A stretch of 64,000 nt of DNA from Ferrovibrio sp964218355 (GCF_964218355.1 NZ_CAXPMC010000008.1:99522-163521), one strand, 5' to 3'. Counted from the first letter of the stretch, positions 18,128 to 30,400 are shown. Notes: a model not told the origin generated them from the sequence alone. Program-made: numbers and translations.

Positions 18128-19156
18128 ATGACGTTCGCTCGTACGCTTACCCACGCCGCCGCCGGCCTCGCGCTGGCGCTGGGCCTCGGTGCCGCCGGCA
18201 CCGCCGCCGCGGAAACCAAGATCAAGTTCACCCTCGACTGGGTGATCCAGGGGCCGACCTCCCCGTTCCTCTATGCCCTGCAGAAGGGCTATTACAAGGC
18301 CGAGGGCCTCGACGTTTCCGTCGATGCCGGCCAGGGCTCGGCCGGCGCCCTGCAGCGCGTCGCCACCGGCGCCTACGACATGGGCTTCGCCGACATCAAC
18401 GCGCTGGTCGAATACAACGCCAAGAATCCGGACGGCCAGGTCAAGGCGGTGATGATGGCCTATGACGCACCGCCGTTTGGCGTCTATGCGCTGAAAAAGT
18501 CGGGCATCAAGACCCCGAAGGACCTGGAAGGCAAGAAGCTCGGCGCGCCGGTCTTCGATGCCTCGTTCAAGCTGTTCCCGGCCTTCGCTGCCAAGACCGG
18601 CATCGACAAGTCGAAGGTGACCCATATCAACCTGAAGCCGCAGCTGCGCGAGCCGAGCCTGAAGGACGGCACCGTCGATTTCATTTCCGGCCACTACTTC
18701 TCGTCGGCGCTCGACCTCGAGAAGATCGGCGTGCCGCTCAGCGATGTCGTCGTCTTCACCTATGCCGATGCCGGCATGGACTTCTACGGCAATGCCGTCG
18801 TCGCCTCGCCGAAATTCATCAAGGAGAATCCTGCTGCGGTGAAGGGCCTGGTCAAGGCCACCATCAAGGCGTGGAAGGAAGTGGTCGCCAATCCGGAAGC
18901 CGGCGTGAAGGCCGCCAAGGAGCGCGACGGCCTGATCGACGCAGACCTGGAGCTGAAGCGCCTGAAGATGTCGATCGAGAAGAATGTCGTCACCGACTAC
19001 GTCAAGAAGAACGGCTTCGGCGATGTCGACATGGCCCGCCTGCAGCGGTCGTCGGACGCCGTCGCCGCGGCCGTCGGTATCGAGAAGGCGCCGAAGGCCG
19101 CCGATCTGTTCGAGGCCGGCTTCCTGCCGCCGAAGGCCGACCGTATGTTCAAGTAA
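18128..19156 (+). CDS. ABC transporter substrate-binding protein (NMT1/THI5-SsuA-like)
   Basis: This 342-residue periplasmic protein has a signal peptide cleaved near AGTAAA-ET. A type II binding fold follows, with KFTLDWVIQGPTSPFLYALQ at the mature N-terminus, GAYDMGFADINAL, and later GVYALKKSGIKTPKDLEGKK. This pattern fits the NMT1/SsuA family, which binds thiamine pyrimidine precursors, sulfonates, nitrate or other small compounds. It is monocistronic, with a terminator right after it and no permease or ATPase nearby, so its partner must be elsewhere. The start at 18128 follows GGGGAG. Confidence 0.88.
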   Translation: MTFARTLTHAAAGLALALGLGAAGTAAAETKIKFTLDWVIQGPTSPFLYALQKGYYKAEGLDVSVDAGQGSAGALQRVATGAYDMGFADINALVEYNAKNPDGQVKAVMMAYDAPPFGVYALKKSGIKTPKDLEGKKLGAPVFDASFKLFPAFAAKTGIDKSKVTHINLKPQLREPSLKDGTVDFISGHYFSSALDLEKIGVPLSDVVVFTYADAGMDFYGNAVVASPKFIKENPAAVKGLVKATIKAWKEVVANPEAGVKAAKERDGLIDADLELKRLKMSIEKNVVTDYVKKNGFGDVDMARLQRSSDAVAAAVGIEKAPKAADLFEAGFLPPKADRMFK

Positions 19157-19177
19157 GCCGGCTTCCGGCCGGTACCG

Positions 19178-19210
19178 GGGCGGCGGGGCAACCCGCCGCC
19201 CTTTGTCTTT
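19178..19210 (+). terminator. rho-independent terminator after NMT1-type gene
   Basis: A perfect 10-bp GC stem GGGCGGCGGG/CCCGCCGCCC (19178-19187, 19192-19201) with a GCAA loop is followed by TTTGTCTTT. It ends the monocistronic binding-protein transcript 22 nt past its stop. Confidence 0.8.
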
Positions 19211-19281
19211 CCGGGCCGGTTTTTCATTGCCAGGTCCGGTCATCCGACTAGTATGGCGCGTCAAAAAAAGAAAAGCGTGCC

Positions 19282-20493
19282 ATGTCCTCCTCGTCCGCCC
19301 CGGCCGCAGCCGGGGAGCCATCCGCCACCGACTGGCCGGCCATTCTCGCCGTGATCGCCGCGGGGGTGCTGGTTTCGATCCAGCTCGGCAAGCTGCCGCC
19401 CCTGCTGACGCAGCTGCGGGCCGAATTCGGCCTCGGCATGGTGCTGGCCGGCCTTGTCGCCTCTTCCTTCAATCTGGTCGGTGCCGCCACCGGCATCATC
19501 GCCGGCGTGGCCTCCGACCGCATCGGCAGCAGCCGCGCACTCGGCCTCGGCCTGCTGATCACCGCGGCCGGCAGCCTGCTGGGCGGCCTCGCCGACGGAA
19601 TCCCGCTGCTGCTGGCGGCGCGGCTGGTCGAGGGCTGCGGCTTCGTCCTGACGGTGGTTTCCGGTCCCAGCCTGCTGACCGCGGCAACCCGGCCGCAGGA
19701 CCGTTCGCTGGCTTTGGGCCTGTGGAGCAGCTACATGCCGCTCGGCGTCGCCTTCGGCATGTTCGGCGCCCTGCTGGTCGGCCGGCTGTTCGACTGGCGC
19801 GGGCTGTGGTTCCTGCTGGCGGCGGTGATGGTGCTGGCTGCGCTGCTGATCCTGCGCCGGACCCGGACCATCGCACTGCCGCCGGCCCGGCGCTTCGGCA
19901 TCGCGCCGCTGCGCCGGCCCGGGCCCTGGCTGCTGGCCGGCTGCTTCGCCTGCTACACGACACAGTGGTTCGCCATCGTCACCTGGATTCCCACCTATCT
20001 GCGCGACAGCGGCGTGACCAGCGAGGCGGTGATCGCGGCCGGCGCCGCCCTGGTGGTGCTGGTCAACGTGGCCGGCAACATGATCTCGGCCGCCCTGATG
20101 CATCGCGGCCTGCCGCGCTGGCTGATCATTGCCGTGATCTCGGTGGCGATGGGTGCCTTCGGCGTGGCCACCTTCGATACCGCCCTGCCGGTGCCCGCCA
20201 AGATTCTGCTGGCCATGGCCGCCTCGGGATTCGGCGGCATGCTGCCGGCGGCCGTGCTGGCCAGCGTGCCGCGGCAGGCCCGCCAGCCCGGCGAGATCGC
20301 CACGGTGAACGGGGCGGTGATCCAGCTGCTGAATATCGGCTCCTTCCTCGGGCCGCCGGGCCTCGCCGCCCTCGTCACCCATCTCGGCGGCTGGGATGCC
20401 GGCCGCTGGCTGCTGCTCGGCACCGGACTGGCCAGCCTGGTGCTGGCACTGGCACTGCGACAGGTCGAGCGGCGGCAGGAGGCCGGATCGTGA
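19282..20493 (+). CDS. MFS transporter (CynX/NimT-like)
   Basis: This 403-residue 12-TM major facilitator protein has the TM2-3 loop motif GVASDRIGSSRALGLG. Other marks are RLVEGCGFVLTVVSGPSLLT in TM4 and a TM5 region LGLWSSYMPLGVAFGMFGA. The pattern is close to the CynX/NimT family of cyanate, nitroimidazole or organic-anion carriers. It overlaps by 4 nt with the following DMT exporter gene, forming a two-transporter operon that also includes MaoC. The substrate is not known. Confidence 0.85.
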   Translation: MSSSSAPAAAGEPSATDWPAILAVIAAGVLVSIQLGKLPPLLTQLRAEFGLGMVLAGLVASSFNLVGAATGIIAGVASDRIGSSRALGLGLLITAAGSLLGGLADGIPLLLAARLVEGCGFVLTVVSGPSLLTAATRPQDRSLALGLWSSYMPLGVAFGMFGALLVGRLFDWRGLWFLLAAVMVLAALLILRRTRTIALPPARRFGIAPLRRPGPWLLAGCFACYTTQWFAIVTWIPTYLRDSGVTSEAVIAAGAALVVLVNVAGNMISAALMHRGLPRWLIIAVISVAMGAFGVATFDTALPVPAKILLAMAASGFGGMLPAAVLASVPRQARQPGEIATVNGAVIQLLNIGSFLGPPGLAALVTHLGGWDAGRWLLLGTGLASLVLALALRQVERRQEAGS

Positions 20494-21380
20494 AACCGGA
20501 ACGCGGCGACCTGTTCATGCTGATGGCCGTCATCGTGTGGGGGAATACCTTCCCCACCGCCAAATACGTGCTGACCGTGCTGCCGCCGCCGGTCTATGCC
20601 GCCTCGCGCTACCTGCTGGCGGCGGCGACGCTGATGATCGTGCTGGCCCTGCGCGGCGGGCTGCAGCCGCCGCGACGGCAGGACCTGCCCGGCCTGATCG
20701 GCCTCGGCCTGGTCGGCATCACCCTGATGCAGCTGCTGTGGACCAACGCGCTTGACCTCACCACCGCCTCCAAGGGCGCCATCCTGGTTTCGGTCTCGCC
20801 GGTCTTCGCGCTGCTGATCTCCGCCTTCCGCGGCCAGCGGCCGGCCCTGCTGGCCTGGCTGGGCGTGCTGCTGTCCTTCGGCGGCGTCTTCCTCGTCATC
20901 AACAACAGCCTGACCGAAATCACGGTGGGCGGCGGCAGCCTCGCAGGCGACCTGCTGTTCCTGCTGGTCGCCTTCTGCTGGGCCAACTACTCGGTCTTCT
21001 CGACGCCGTATCTGGCCACGCTGGGGGCGCTGCGCACCACCGCCTGGTCCATGCTGTTCGGCGCCCTGCTGCTGTCGCCGGCACTGTTCTTCGGCATCGG
21101 CGACATCCGCTGGGAGGCCGTCACCCCCGCCATCGTCGCCTGCTATGCCTTCACGGCGATCATCGCCGGCGCGCTCGGCTATCTGTTCTGGTATGCCGGC
21201 ATTGCCCGGCTCGGTGTCAGCCGCGCCGTGATCTATTCCTACCTGATCCCGGTCTTCGCGCTGCTCAGCGCCGTCAGTTTTCTCGGCGAGCATGTTTCGC
21301 CGGTGCAGTTCGGCGGCGCCATCGTGGTGATCGCCGGCCTGATCCTCACCCGCATCAGCCCCGTGAAGGCGCGCGACTGA
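20490..21380 (+). CDS. DMT superfamily (EamA) transporter
   Basis: This 296-residue protein has ten hydrophobic segments in two EamA halves: residues about 6-130 (FMLMAVIVWGNTFPTAKYVL at the start, TASKGAILVSVSPVFALLIS in TM4) and 145-290 (GDLLFLLVAFCWANYSVFST and the terminal SRAVIYSYLIPVFALL helix). It probably exports amino acids or related metabolites across the inner membrane. The GTG start at 20490 overlaps the MFS stop as GTGA. Confidence 0.87.
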   Translation: MKPERGDLFMLMAVIVWGNTFPTAKYVLTVLPPPVYAASRYLLAAATLMIVLALRGGLQPPRRQDLPGLIGLGLVGITLMQLLWTNALDLTTASKGAILVSVSPVFALLISAFRGQRPALLAWLGVLLSFGGVFLVINNSLTEITVGGGSLAGDLLFLLVAFCWANYSVFSTPYLATLGALRTTAWSMLFGALLLSPALFFGIGDIRWEAVTPAIVACYAFTAIIAGALGYLFWYAGIARLGVSRAVIYSYLIPVFALLSAVSFLGEHVSPVQFGGAIVVIAGLILTRISPVKARD

Positions 21381-21381
21381 C

Positions 21382-21837
21382 ATGACCGACCTGTATTTCG
21401 ACGACCTGCATCCCGGCCAGCTTTTCGTCACGCCGGCCGTGACCGTCAGCGAGGCGCAGATTCTCGATTTCGCCAGGGTCTACGACCCGCAGCCCTTTCA
21501 TATCGACCGGGTGGCGGCGGCGCAGACGGAATTCGGCGGGCTCATCGCGTCGGGTTTCCAGACCCTGTCGCTGTCGTTTGCGCAGTTTTTCCGTCTCGGC
21601 GTCTTCGCCGCCGCCAATCTTGGCTCGCCCGGCATGGAGGAAGTGCGCTGGCTGCTGCCGCTCAGGCTGGGCGACACCATCCATGCCGAGGCCGAGGTGA
21701 TGGCACTGAAGGCCTCGCAGTCGAAACCCGATCGCGGCGTGGTGACCATGCGGCACGACACCATCAACCAGGACGGCCGGCTGATCCTGACCGTCACCTG
21801 CCTGCACCGCCTGAAGCGGCGCGCGGCGCGCGCCTAG
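21382..21837 (+). CDS. MaoC-like hot-dog fold dehydratase
   Basis: This 151-residue hot-dog protein carries the hydratase signature: the catalytic Asp/His pair in DFARVYDPQPFHIDRVAA (residues 29-46), then FGGLIASGFQTLSLS. These features are typical of MaoC (R)-specific enoyl-CoA hydratases or similar dehydratases. The natural acyl-CoA is unknown. It begins 2 nt after the DMT exporter stop and its last 4 bp overlap the convergent methyltransferase gene. Confidence 0.88.
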   Translation: MTDLYFDDLHPGQLFVTPAVTVSEAQILDFARVYDPQPFHIDRVAAAQTEFGGLIASGFQTLSLSFAQFFRLGVFAAANLGSPGMEEVRWLLPLRLGDTIHAEAEVMALKASQSKPDRGVVTMRHDTINQDGRLILTVTCLHRLKRRAARA

Positions 21838-23405
21838 CTTTCCGCGATCAGGCAGAGACCGGGCCGGCCATCGGGCAGGCTGACCGGCTCGACCGCCAGC
21901 ACCACCAGGCCTTCGGCCTGCGCCTGGGCCTGCAGCGTTGCCGCATCCTGACGCGCCGGGTCCGCCAGGGCGATGAACACCCCGGCCACCGCCAGCGCGA
22001 CCTTCACCGCCGAGAACAGTGCCGGCGCATCCGGCGCCCGCACCAGGGCGTCGCCGGCGAGGATGAGGTCATAATGATCCGGTCGGGCCTCGAGATAGTC
22101 GAGCGTGCCGGCCGCCTCGCATTCATCAAAGGCGCCACTCTCGAAGGCAACGCGCACGCGGGCAGGATCGGGATCGACCATGTCGAGATGCTGGCTCAGG
22201 CGACGCAGGTCTTCCGCATGCCTTGCCATGCCGCCGCCGATATCGAGAGCCCAGCCGACCTGGAAATCCCGGCCGATCATCCGCTGCGCCACGGCGGCCA
22301 GCAGGCCGGCGGCGGGCTGCGCCAGCTGTGCCAGCAGATCGTCGGTGGACAGGGCGGCCAGAGGATCGGCCGCAACCGGCGGTCGCCGGCGCAGGGCGAA
22401 GACATAGCCGGCCGCCGGCCGGTTCTCCTCCTTGCGCAGCACCACCTCTTCCAGTGCGACCAGGTCGAAGCCTGCTTCCTCCGCGCGGCGGCGCAGATAG
22501 TCCTCGCCATGCTGGTAGCGGCCGGATTTCTCGGCGATGTAGCGGGCGCCGCCGCCCTTCTCGACACTGGCAATGAACAGCCCGCCGTCCCGCAGCGCCC
22601 CGTGCAGGGCCGCGAACAGGGGCCGCAGGTCGCCGATATAGATCAGCACGTCGGCAGCCAGCGCCAGATCGTAGCTGTCCGGCCGCCGCTGCAGCAGGGC
22701 GACCAGTTCCTCGACCGCGAGGTCGGCATAGACGCCGCGCCGGCGCGCATGCCCGATCATGCGCGGCGACAGGTCGACGCCATCCAGCCGCCGCACCAGC
22801 CCCTTCACTTCCGCGCCGACCAGGCCGGTACCGCAGCCGAGATCGATGGCGCGTTCGGCGATCCGTCCGTCCAGCACGCGCCGCGCCAGCGCCGCCAGCT
22901 GCTGCGGTGCGCGGTATTCCAGCCAGCCGACCAGCTTCTCGTCGAAGCTGTCGGCGAAGGCATCGAACGTGCTGGCGATGTATTCGGCGCTGGCCTTTTC
23001 CGGCGGCTCGCCGGCCAGCACCGCCGCCATGTGGCGGGCCTCGGCATGACCCGGCGCCACCGCCAGAAGGCGTCGGAAGGTGACCAATGCATCGGCACGG
23101 CGGTCGAGCCAGACCTGCAGGCGGGCCACCTGGAACAGCAGGGTTTCGGAATCCGGCTGCGCCGCCAGCGCCCGCTGCAGCCGGGCAAGATCCGCGACCT
23201 GGCGATCGCCGATGCGCAGCTGCGCCAGCGCCGAGCCGACATGATCGGCCTGCAGCTCGTCCGGCGGCGCCACCGGAACAACGGCCTGCACGCCGCCGAG
23301 GCCCAGCAGCATCTCGGAAACCGAACGCGGGCCCGCCGGCGCCGCCGGTCGGCGTGCAGCCGGCCCGCCGCCCTTCTGCTGCGCGCGCCGCTGCCGCCGG
23401 TTCAT
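21834..23405 (-). CDS. protein with TPR-like N-terminus and two tandem methyltransferase-like domains
   Basis: This 523-residue cytoplasmic protein has a basic N-terminus (MNRRQRRAQQKGGG) and a TPR-like helical region around residues 70-130. The first methyltransferase domain has a good SAM motif I (AIDLGCGTGLVG, 186-197), VDLSPRMIGHAR, and YDLALAADVLIYIGDLRPLF. A second copy at about 386-482 repeats the layout (ALDIGGGMARHAE, MVDPDPARVRVA, YDLILAGDALVRAPDAPALF), but its motif I lost the GCGTG pattern, so it may be non-catalytic. The substrate is unknown; the first domain resembles the TPR-methyltransferases of Alphaproteobacteria. Confidence 0.85.
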   Translation of the reverse strand: MNRRQRRAQQKGGGPAARRPAAPAGPRSVSEMLLGLGGVQAVVPVAPPDELQADHVGSALAQLRIGDRQVADLARLQRALAAQPDSETLLFQVARLQVWLDRRADALVTFRRLLAVAPGHAEARHMAAVLAGEPPEKASAEYIASTFDAFADSFDEKLVGWLEYRAPQQLAALARRVLDGRIAERAIDLGCGTGLVGAEVKGLVRRLDGVDLSPRMIGHARRRGVYADLAVEELVALLQRRPDSYDLALAADVLIYIGDLRPLFAALHGALRDGGLFIASVEKGGGARYIAEKSGRYQHGEDYLRRRAEEAGFDLVALEEVVLRKEENRPAAGYVFALRRRPPVAADPLAALSTDDLLAQLAQPAAGLLAAVAQRMIGRDFQVGWALDIGGGMARHAEDLRRLSQHLDMVDPDPARVRVAFESGAFDECEAAGTLDYLEARPDHYDLILAGDALVRAPDAPALFSAVKVALAVAGVFIALADPARQDAATLQAQAQAEGLVVLAVEPVSLPDGRPGLCLIAES

Positions 23406-23415
23406 GCCGGTTGCC

Positions 23416-25101
<1,686 letters not shown>

Positions 25102-25205
25102 GCGCTCCGGCGGTGAGTATCTATGAAAGCCGGCCGAGTTGTAGCGAAACGGGCCGGCGGGCGCAATCCGGGGCCCGGATGGGGCCTCGGCAGAAATCGC
25201 GGTTT

Positions 25206-26135
25206 TCAGCCCAGCATCAGAGCCCGAACATGGGCGGCCGAGGCCCGGGCCAGGGCTTCGAGGTCATAGCCGCCCTCCAGCGCCGAGACCAGCCGGCCCT
25301 GCGCCGTCGCGGCCGCCACCGCCAGCAGCCGTTCGGTCGCCCAGTGGTAGTCGGCATCGGTCAGCTGCAGCTGGGCCAGCGGATCGCTGACATGGGCGTC
25401 GAAGCCCGCCGAGACCAGCACCAGTTCCGGCGCGAAACCCTCCAGCTTCGGCAGCAGCACGGTTTCCATCGCCTGGCGGAATTCCTTCGAGCCGGCAAAC
25501 GGCCGCAGCGGCAGGTTGACGATGTTGCCGGCCACCCCCTTCTCGCTGGCCGCGCCGGTGCCCGGATAGAGGGGATACTGGTGGGTCGAGGCGTAGAACA
25601 GGTCGGGATCGGCCTCGAAGGCGGCCTGGGTGCCGTTGCCGTGATGGACGTCGAAGTCGATCACCGCAATCTTCCGGAGGCCCCAGCGGTCGCGGGCATG
25701 CCAGGCGCCGATGGCGACATTGTTGAACAGGCAGAACCCCATCGCCTGGCCCGGCTCGGCATGATGGCCGGGCGGCCGCACGGCGCAGAAGGCGTTGCGG
25801 ACCTCGCCCTGCATCACCGCATCGATGGCGGCACAGACGGCGCCGGCCGCCCGCAGGGCCGCCTCGCCGGAACCGGGCGAGACCACCGTGTCGCCATCCA
25901 CATAGCGCAGGCCCGATTGCGGGATCGCCCGCAGGATGCGGTCGGCAAAGCCGCCGGGATGCACCCGGCCGATCTGCTCCGTCGTGGCGCGCGGCGCCTC
26001 GCGGCGGTCGAGATAGAGGAATTCCTCGGCTTCCAGCCCTGCCAGCACCGCCCGCAGCCGCTCCGGACATTCCGGATGCCCCTCGCCTGTATCATGGGCG
26101 AAACAGGCCGAGTGGGAAAACAGGGCGGTGGCCAT
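25206..26135 (-). CDS. histone deacetylase family protein (acetylpolyamine/acetoin-type)
   Basis: This 309-residue zinc amidohydrolase is of the arginase/deacetylase fold. It has the His-His pair RPPGHHAEPGQAMGFCLFNN, the zinc-binding DFDVHHGNGTQ, and the later Asp ligand in LVSAGFDAHVSDPLA. The C-terminal GGYDLEALA supplies the catalytic-site glycine motif (GGY). In bacteria this family acts on acetylated polyamines, lysines or similar amides. It is transcribed away from the RND pump 2 operon, with a 160-bp promoter region between them. Confidence 0.92.
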   Translation of the reverse strand: MATALFSHSACFAHDTGEGHPECPERLRAVLAGLEAEEFLYLDRREAPRATTEQIGRVHPGGFADRILRAIPQSGLRYVDGDTVVSPGSGEAALRAAGAVCAAIDAVMQGEVRNAFCAVRPPGHHAEPGQAMGFCLFNNVAIGAWHARDRWGLRKIAVIDFDVHHGNGTQAAFEADPDLFYASTHQYPLYPGTGAASEKGVAGNIVNLPLRPFAGSKEFRQAMETVLLPKLEGFAPELVLVSAGFDAHVSDPLAQLQLTDADYHWATERLLAVAAATAQGRLVSALEGGYDLEALARASAAHVRALMLG

Positions 26136-26294
26136 GCAGATTCTTTCCTCCCGGCCGCTAATTCGCAGGACCTTGGCAATTAGGACGTATACAATAGATC
26201 ATGCTCCGGGCCGGTCAGGCAACGCTCCAGGGGGATTCCAGGGGGGCGCTGCCGGAGGTGCGGCAGGCAAGGGATCAGCGGAAAACGGACAGAC

Positions 26295-27413
26295 ATGAAA
26301 CTCTGGGGTCAGGTCATTGTGGTGGGCCTTCTCGCCACGGCTGCCGGTGCGGCCTATTATTACCGGGACAGCCTGCCGCTGGTCGGCGGCAAGCCGGCGG
26401 CCACCGCCGCCAGACCCGGCAGCGGTGCCCCCCAGGGCCTGCCGATCCAGACCGCCGCCGCGCGGCGGATGGATGTGACCCGCACCATCGAGGCGGTCGG
26501 CACCGCCCAGTCCAACGAAGCCGTCACCATCACCGCCAAGGCGAACGGCATCATCGAACGCATCAATTTCGTCGAAGGCCAGCAGGTCAAGGCCGGCGCC
26601 ATCCTCGTCGAGCTGGAAGCCGGCGAGAGCAGCGCCAAGATCAACGAACTGCGCGCCGCCCGTGACGGCGCCAAGCTGGCCTATGACCGCGCCCTGGCCC
26701 TGGTGGCCAGCCGCAGCGTCGCCCAGGCCCGCGTCGACGAACTGTCGAAGGCCTACGAGGCGGCCGAGGCCCGGCTGACCGCCGAGCGGGCGCGGTTTTC
26801 CGACAGCGTGATCCGCGCGCCGTTCAACGGCAAGCTCGGCCTGCGCAAGGTCAGCCTCGGCGCCCTGGTGCGGCCGGGCGACGTGATCACCACCCTGGAC
26901 GACACCTCGGTGATCAAGCTGGAATTCGACATCCCGGAAACCGTGCTGGGCGGCGTCGCCACCGGCAACATCGTCACTGCCCGTTCCGACGCGCTGCGCG
27001 AGCGCAAATTTGAGGGCACCGTCTCCACCATCGACAGCCGCATCGACCCGACCACCCGCGCGGTGCGGGTCCGCGCCCGCATCCAGAATGCCGAAGACGT
27101 CATCAAGCCCGGCATGTTCATGACCGTGGCGCTGGCCGTCGGCACCACCCGCGATGCCATCATGATCCCCGAAGAGGCCCTGCTGGCCAGTGGCGGCGAG
27201 CAGTTCGTCTATGTGATCAGCGACGGCAAGGCGACCCGCACCCGCGTGCAGGTCGGCCAGCGCCTGCCCGGCCTTGCCCAGGTGATCGAGGGCCTCAGGG
27301 GCGACGAGACCGTCGCCGTGACCGGCCTGCAGCAGCTGCGTGATGGCATGCGCGTGCGCGCCACCGGCGCCCCGGTTTCCGGCAGCGCCGCCGACCGCCG
27401 CAGCCAGGGCTGA
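26295..27413 (+). CDS. RND efflux periplasmic adaptor (membrane fusion protein, pump 2)
   Basis: This 372-residue adaptor has an N-terminal membrane anchor (VIVVGLLATAAGAAYYY). Barrel-sandwich segments with ITAKANGIIERINFVEGQQV follow, then a helical hairpin (INELRAARDGAKLAYDRALA onward) and the closing SVIRAPFNGKLGLRKVSLG. The order fits AcrA/MexA-type adaptors. It heads a two-gene operon with the RND subunit 43 nt downstream. There is no adjacent regulator or outer-membrane channel. Confidence 0.92.
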   Translation: MKLWGQVIVVGLLATAAGAAYYYRDSLPLVGGKPAATAARPGSGAPQGLPIQTAAARRMDVTRTIEAVGTAQSNEAVTITAKANGIIERINFVEGQQVKAGAILVELEAGESSAKINELRAARDGAKLAYDRALALVASRSVAQARVDELSKAYEAAEARLTAERARFSDSVIRAPFNGKLGLRKVSLGALVRPGDVITTLDDTSVIKLEFDIPETVLGGVATGNIVTARSDALRERKFEGTVSTIDSRIDPTTRAVRVRARIQNAEDVIKPGMFMTVALAVGTTRDAIMIPEEALLASGGEQFVYVISDGKATRTRVQVGQRLPGLAQVIEGLRGDETVAVTGLQQLRDGMRVRATGAPVSGSAADRRSQG

Positions 27414-27456
27414 CCGCACACCGAACAACACAACATCCTCCGGACGGAGCACTGCA

Positions 27457-30400
27457 ATGGTTCTTTCGGATGTCTCGATCAAGCGCCCGGTCTTCGCCAC
27501 CGTGCTGTCGCTGGTGCTGATCATCTTCGGCCTGTTCGCCTTGCGCAGCATGTCGGTGCGCGAATATCCAGACATCGACCCGCCGGTGGTCAGCGTCAAC
27601 ACCATCTACCGCGGCGCCTCGGCCGAAATCATCGAAAGCAAGATCACCCAGATCATCGAAGATGCGGTGGCCGGCATCGAAGGCATCCGCGTGATCAGCT
27701 CGACCAGCCGCGAGGAATCGAGCTCGGTCAGCATCGAATTCAACCTCAGCCGCAATGTCGACACCGCCGCCAATGACGTGCGCGACAAGGTCAGCCGCGT
27801 GCTGTCCAGGCTGCCCGACGAAGCCGATCCGCCGACCATCGCCAAGACCGAGGCCGATGCGAGACCGATCATCTACATCGCCATGTTCAGCGACCGGCTG
27901 TCGCTGCTGGAACTGACCGACTATGCCGAACGCTATCTGGTCGACCAGCTCTCCATCGTCGACGGCGTCGCCTCGGTGAATGTCTATGGCGCGCGGCGCT
28001 ATGCCATGCGCGTCTACCTCGACCGCATGGCGATGGCCGCCCGCAACATCACCGTGCAGGATGTCGAGGGCGCCATCCGCCGCCAGAATGTCGAGCTGCC
28101 GTCGGGGCGCGTGGAAAGCAGCATGCGTGAATTCACCGTGCGCACCGAATCCGGCCTGCGCACGCCGGCGCAGTTCCGCAACATCGTGATCGCCGAAAAG
28201 GGCGGCTATCTGGTGCGGCTGGGCGAGGTTGCCAAGGTCGAGCTGGCGGCCGAGGACGACCGCACCGAACAGCGCGTCAACGGCGTCACCGCCATCGGCC
28301 TGGGCATCATCCGCCAGTCCAAGGCCAATGCGATGGAGATTTCCACCGGCGTCAATGCTGCGGTCGACCGTCTGCAATCCAGCCTGCCGGCCGGCGTGAC
28401 CATGGAAATCGGCTACGACCAGTCGAAATTCATCAGCCAGTCGATCTACGAGGTGTTCCACGCCCTGATGGTGGCGCTCGGGCTGGTGATCGGCGTGATC
28501 TTCCTGTTCCTGCGCTCCTGGCGTGCCACCCTGATCCCGGCTGTCGCCATCCCGGTGTCGGTGATCGGTTCGTTCATCATCATCGGCGCGCTGGGCTATT
28601 CGATCAACGTGCTGACCCTGCTGGCGCTGGTGCTGGCCATCGGCCTGGTGGTCGACGACGCCATCGTGGTGCTGGAAAACATCCACCGCCGCATCGAACT
28701 GGGCGAACCGCCGCTGCTGGCATCCTTGCGCGGCGCGCGCCAGATCGGCTTCGCCGTCATCGCCACCACCGTGGTGCTGATCGCGGTGTTCGTGCCGATC
28801 TCGCTGATGGAGGGCAATACCGGCCGCCTGTTCCGGGAATTCGGCATCTCGGTGGCGGCATCCGTGCTGTTCTCCGGCTTCGTCGCGCTCACGCTCACGC
28901 CGATGATGTGCTCGAAGCTGCTGCACGAGGCGAAGGACGAAGGCTGGTTCTACCACGTCACCGAGAAATTCTTCACTGGCATGACCAACGGCTATGCCTG
29001 GCTGCTGCGCCGCTCGATCGGCGCACCGGTGGTGGTGCTGGGTCTCGGCGCCGGTGCCGCGGCGGCCGCCGTCGCGATGTTTGCGGCGATCCCGCGCGAA
29101 TTCGCACCGATCGAGGATCGCGGCGTCTTCTTCGTTTCGGTCACCGGACCGGAAGGCTCCAGCTACGACTATACCCGCAACAACGTGATCCGGATCGAGC
29201 AGGCACTGAAGCCGCTGGTCGACCGCGGCGACGCCACCGTCGTGCAGTCCTTCGTGGCGCCGGCCTGGGGCGGCCGGCCCTCGCCGGTCAATTCCGCCTT
29301 CATGGTGGTGCGCCTGAAGGACTGGGACCAGCGCAGCGTCAAGCAGCAGGACATCGTCCGCGAAACCTTCCCCAAGCTGCTGGCGATCACCGGCGTGCGC
29401 GCCATCGCCATCAACCCGCCGAGCCTGGGCCAGCGCGGCAGCCAGGCACCGGTGCAGTTCGTGATCGGCGGGCCGACCTACCAGGTGCTGGATGACTGGG
29501 CCGAGCGCATCCTCGACCGCGCCCTGCAGAATCCCGGCCTGCTCGGCGCCGACAAGGATTACAAGCCGACCCGGCCGGAAATCCGGGTCGAGATCGACCG
29601 CAACCGCGCCGCCGATCTCGGCGTGCCGGTCGAGACCATCGGCCGCACGCTGGAGACCATGCTGGGCTCGCGCGAGGTGACGCAGTTCCAGCGCGAGGGC
29701 AAGCAGTACAAGGTGCTGGTGCAGGCGCCGCAGGCCCAGCGCGTGACGCCGAACGACCTCAACAACATCTATCTGCGTGCCGCCGGCGACAGGCTGGTGC
29801 CACTGGCCAGCCTGGTGCGGCTGGACGAGGGTGCCAGCCCGCGCGAGCTGAACCGTACCGACCGCCTGCGTTCGGTCACCATCTCGGCCTCGCTGGCCCC
29901 CGGCTACACGCTGGACCAGGCGCTGACCTATCTCGACCGGGTAGCGGCCGAGGTGCTGCCGCCGGAGGCGCGGATTTCCTATGCCGGCCAGAGCCGCGAG
30001 CTGAAGGACACCTCCGCCGCCATCTACCTGACCTTCGTGCTGGCGCTGATCATCGTCTTCCTGGTACTGGCAGCGCAGTTCGAGAGCTGGATCCATCCCA
30101 CCATCATCATCTTCTCGGTGCCGCTGGCAGTGACCGGCGCGCTGGGCGCCCTGCTGCTGACCGGAACGTCGCTGAATGTCTACAGCCAGATCGGCATCAT
30201 CATGCTGGTCGGCCTGATCGCCAAGAATGCCATCCTGATCGTCGAATTCGCCAACCAGCTGCGCGACGAGGGCAAGTCGGTCACCGACGCCGTTACCGAG
30301 GCCTCGATCACCCGCCTGCGGCCGATCCTGATGACCACCATCGCCACCATCTTCGGCGCCTGGCCGCTGGCCTTCGCCAGCGGTGCCGGCGCCGAATCAC

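Noticed and set aside
27295..30096. A 933-residue open frame on the minus strand opposite RND pump 2
   Set aside because: It is the antisense shadow of a GC-rich gene; its composition (His/Gln/Asp/Arg-rich, no motifs) is typical of such shadows.
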